This document shows positions 35,064 through 36,626 of a stretch of 36,626 nt of DNA, piece after piece. Below the pieces are notes generated by a model. It made no database searches, was not told the DNA's origin, and was given only the letters and a program-made list of their open reading frames with translations. Numbering within the stretch: the stretch's first letter is position 1; each line of letters begins with the position of its first letter. The stretch lies in the NCBI GenBank assembly GCA_946414315.1, contig CAMKNZ010000019.1, forward strand, positions 1 through 36,626, written 5' to 3'. The position numbers and the translations under genes were made by a program. Source of the DNA: an uncultured Clostridia bacterium (lineage in GTDB: Bacteria > Bacillota > Clostridia > Christensenellales > Aristaeellaceae).

Positions 35064-35811
35064 CCTGATTGACCGTTTCGCGCCCTTCGCCACCCAGGCT
35101 GACGGGGACAATTCCGGTTTCCTGGTTGGATCGGCTTCCCAGGAAGTGACGGGTGTTCTTTTTGCGCTGGATGTGACGGAGCCCGTCATCGACGAGGCCG
35201 TTTCCCTCGGTGCCCAGCTGATCGTGACCCATCATCCGCTGATGTTCAGCCCGTTCCATGCGCTGACCGACGGGAATTACGAAGGCAGGCTGATCCGCCG
35301 TCTCACCAGGGAAAACATCAGCCTGATCGCCGCCCATACCAACCTGGACCAGGCTCCCGGCGGGATCAATGACACGCTGGCTGCAGCCTGCGGCCTGACA
35401 GACGTGACCGGCGAAGGCTTCTTCCGCAGCGGCCTGCTGCCGAAGCCCATGACTGCCCGGGAATTTGCGGATGAGCTTTGCGGACGCTTACGCACAACCG
35501 TCCGCGTGATGGGTCCGGAGGACCGGATTATCCGGAAAGCAGGCCTCTGCAGCGGCGGCGGCAGCGATATGTGGCATGATGCGGTTGAAACAGGCTGTGA
35601 TGCGTTCGTCAGCGGCGAAATCAAACATCACTGGGGACTTGCTCTGGCGGACAGCAGCGTCATCGGTTTTGAATGCGGTCATTTTGCCACCGAGGAACCC
35701 GGCGTTCGCGCACTGGCGGCCGCTTTACAAAAAGAACTCAATCAAGTAGAATGTAAGGTACGGATTTATGTGTCGGGTATATCCGCCTATTCCTTTCCCC
35801 GGCAACCGTAA
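35041..35811 (+). CDS. NIF3/YqfO-family dinuclear metal protein
   Basis: The 256-residue protein is a member of the Nif3-like family (GTP cyclohydrolase 1 type 2/NIF3). Metal-binding histidines appear in IVTHHPLMF, AHTNLDQAPGGIND and CGHFATEEPG. It lacks the middle insert of B. subtilis YqfO, giving the short form. The function is not established; a hydrolase or metal-storage role has been suggested for relatives. The ATG lies inside trmK, so the genes overlap by 23 bases; AAAGGA is nine bases upstream. Confidence 0.93.
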   Translation: MTVQHLYDLIDRFAPFATQADGDNSGFLVGSASQEVTGVLFALDVTEPVIDEAVSLGAQLIVTHHPLMFSPFHALTDGNYEGRLIRRLTRENISLIAAHTNLDQAPGGINDTLAAACGLTDVTGEGFFRSGLLPKPMTAREFADELCGRLRTTVRVMGPEDRIIRKAGLCSGGGSDMWHDAVETGCDAFVSGEIKHHWGLALADSSVIGFECGHFATEEPGVRALAAALQKELNQVECKVRIYVSGISAYSFPRQP

Positions 35812-35844
35812 CAGGCGGTAATCCCGTCAGAAGGAGGCTCCTTT

Positions 35845-36546
35845 ATGGAAAAATTTGAAGCACTCTGGGCCTATCAGGAAGAAGACATGAAAGCGGACGC
35901 CATCGCTGCGGCGATCAAGCGCTCCCCCACCCGCCAGAAGCTTGAAAAAGCCCGTGACTTTATCCTGGACCGCCAGAAGCAGTACAAGCAGATCGAGGAA
36001 GACGTCGGCGCTATGGTAGACCGTAAAGACATCATCGCCCAGGCGATCGCCCGTTCCCGTGAACAGCTCCAGGCGCTGCAGAAGAAATATGAATCCAATC
36101 CTCCCCAGACTGCGGAAGAGATCAAAGCGCTGCTCTCCGAAGTCAGTCGCTGCCGCGATACGATCCGCCAGTATGAAGTGGAGATCAGCCGCATCGTTAA
36201 GGAAACAGACGCGAATGACAAGCTGTCCCGCAGTGTCCGCCTTGAAGCTGCCAACGCCAAGAAGACTTTCGATCAGCTGAAGTCCGATTACGAAGAGGAA
36301 TCCAAAAGCAAAAAAGGCGAGTTGGAAGCTCAGCGCGCAAAGGCAAAGGAGCTCATGGACCAGGTGGATCCAAAGCTGCTGGAAGAATACGAAACCATCA
36401 AGAAACACATTTCCCCGCCGGTGGCCCGGCTGACCCACGGACAGTGTTCCGGCTGCAACACTTCCCTCCCTTCCGCCATCCTTTCCCGGATCAAAGGCGG
36501 AACCCTGGTGGAGTGCGAAACCTGCGGCCGGATGATCATCCAATAA
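35845..36546 (+). CDS. Coiled-coil C4-type zinc ribbon protein
   Basis: The 233-residue protein consists of a long coiled coil (about residues 25-185), rich in Lys, Glu and Gln, followed by a C-terminal zinc ribbon with Cys201-x2-Cys204 and Cys224-x2-Cys227. This matches the zf-RING_7 family found beside nif3 in many bacteria. The ribbon and coiled coil suggest nucleic-acid or protein binding, but no reaction is known. AGAAGGAGG lies before the ATG, with 33 bases between the nif3 stop and this start. It is the last gene of the dgt-to-zinc-ribbon cluster in the window. Confidence 0.92.
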   Translation: MEKFEALWAYQEEDMKADAIAAAIKRSPTRQKLEKARDFILDRQKQYKQIEEDVGAMVDRKDIIAQAIARSREQLQALQKKYESNPPQTAEEIKALLSEVSRCRDTIRQYEVEISRIVKETDANDKLSRSVRLEAANAKKTFDQLKSDYEEESKSKKGELEAQRAKAKELMDQVDPKLLEEYETIKKHISPPVARLTHGQCSGCNTSLPSAILSRIKGGTLVECETCGRMIIQ

Positions 36547-36575
36547 CTGCAGTAAAAACAAGTCCCCGGAAATTG

Positions 36576-36601
36576 ATGTGTACCCAGATTTCTGGACACA
36601 T
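36576..36601. repeat. Imperfect palindrome near the right edge
   Basis: ATGTGT-(AC)-CCAGA-TT-TCTGG-ACACAT forms 11 base pairs with a two-base bulge, 30 bases after the zinc-ribbon stop. No T tract follows, so it is a poor intrinsic terminator. The CCCAGATTTCTGGACA core is reminiscent of insertion-sequence ends of the IS3 type, but no transposase is visible before the window ends. Confidence 0.45.
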
Positions 36602-36626
36602 TGAATTTGTGATCGAGGCTCAACCC

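Noticed and set aside
36547-36626. Start of RNase P RNA (rnpB) after the zinc-ribbon gene
   Set aside because: The class A/B 5' conserved sequences are not present in the bases available.

Overview
The window looks like a chromosomal segment of a low-GC-phylum but fairly GC-rich anaerobic Clostridia-type bacterium (Bacillota). The clues are the rimP-nusA-ylxR-ylxQ-infB-rbfA-nrnA-truB-ribF order, the dnaG-rpoD-trmK-nif3-zinc-ribbon order, strong AGGAGG ribosome sites, and B. subtilis-like families (YlxR, YlxQ, NrnA, TrmK, YqfO). Cytoplasmic alpha-glucuronidase, GH31 and glycogen genes suggest a plant-fibre-degrading gut or rumen organism. That lifestyle is inference; no species is claimed.

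Layout. 1-220 (minus) is the start of a Lys/Ala/Thr-only histone-H1-like protein, divergent from a small 81-residue helical protein at 425-670 (plus). A shared hairpin at 687-716 separates the latter from convergent glgP (minus, 724-3234, own promoter). 3377-11696 (minus) is the translation/transcription operon read rimP to ribF from a consensus promoter at 11885-11913. 11954-17242 (minus) is a three-gene operon: secreted 31-residue-repeat protein, eukaryote-type branching enzyme, GH31 glycosidase. 17399-19012 (minus) is an alanine/glycine:cation symporter with a structured leader. 19189-21465 (minus) is a membrane PAS-GGDEF-EAL protein with a degenerate GGDEF site. 21690-26864 (plus) is an operon of GH67 alpha-glucuronidase, CPA2 antiporter, MgtC-like protein and membrane-anchored EEP hydrolase, ended by a strong terminator. 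26975-30162 (minus) is an M16C metalloprotease followed by a small unknown protein. 30322-36546 (plus) is the macromolecular-synthesis cluster: dGTPase-like HD protein, dnaG, rpoD (TTG start), trmK, nif3-like, zinc ribbon. The last 50 bases hold an imperfect palindrome of unknown meaning.

How it fits together. Most of the window is growth-related housekeeping (ribosome maturation, initiation, tRNA modification, primase, housekeeping sigma factor). Interleaved are carbon-storage genes (glgP for glycogen breakdown, glgB for branching) and intracellular processing of hemicellulose- or glucan-derived oligosaccharides (GH67, GH31). No tRNA, rRNA, CRISPR array, phage module or complete transposon is visible, and no gap between genes exceeds 300 bases. 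I found no clear new defence or biosynthetic system. The best candidates for novelty are the 31-residue-repeat secreted protein in the glgB operon, the mixed GH67/ion-transport operon, the KAT-rich protein beside the small helical protein, and the attenuator-like leader of the symporter gene.
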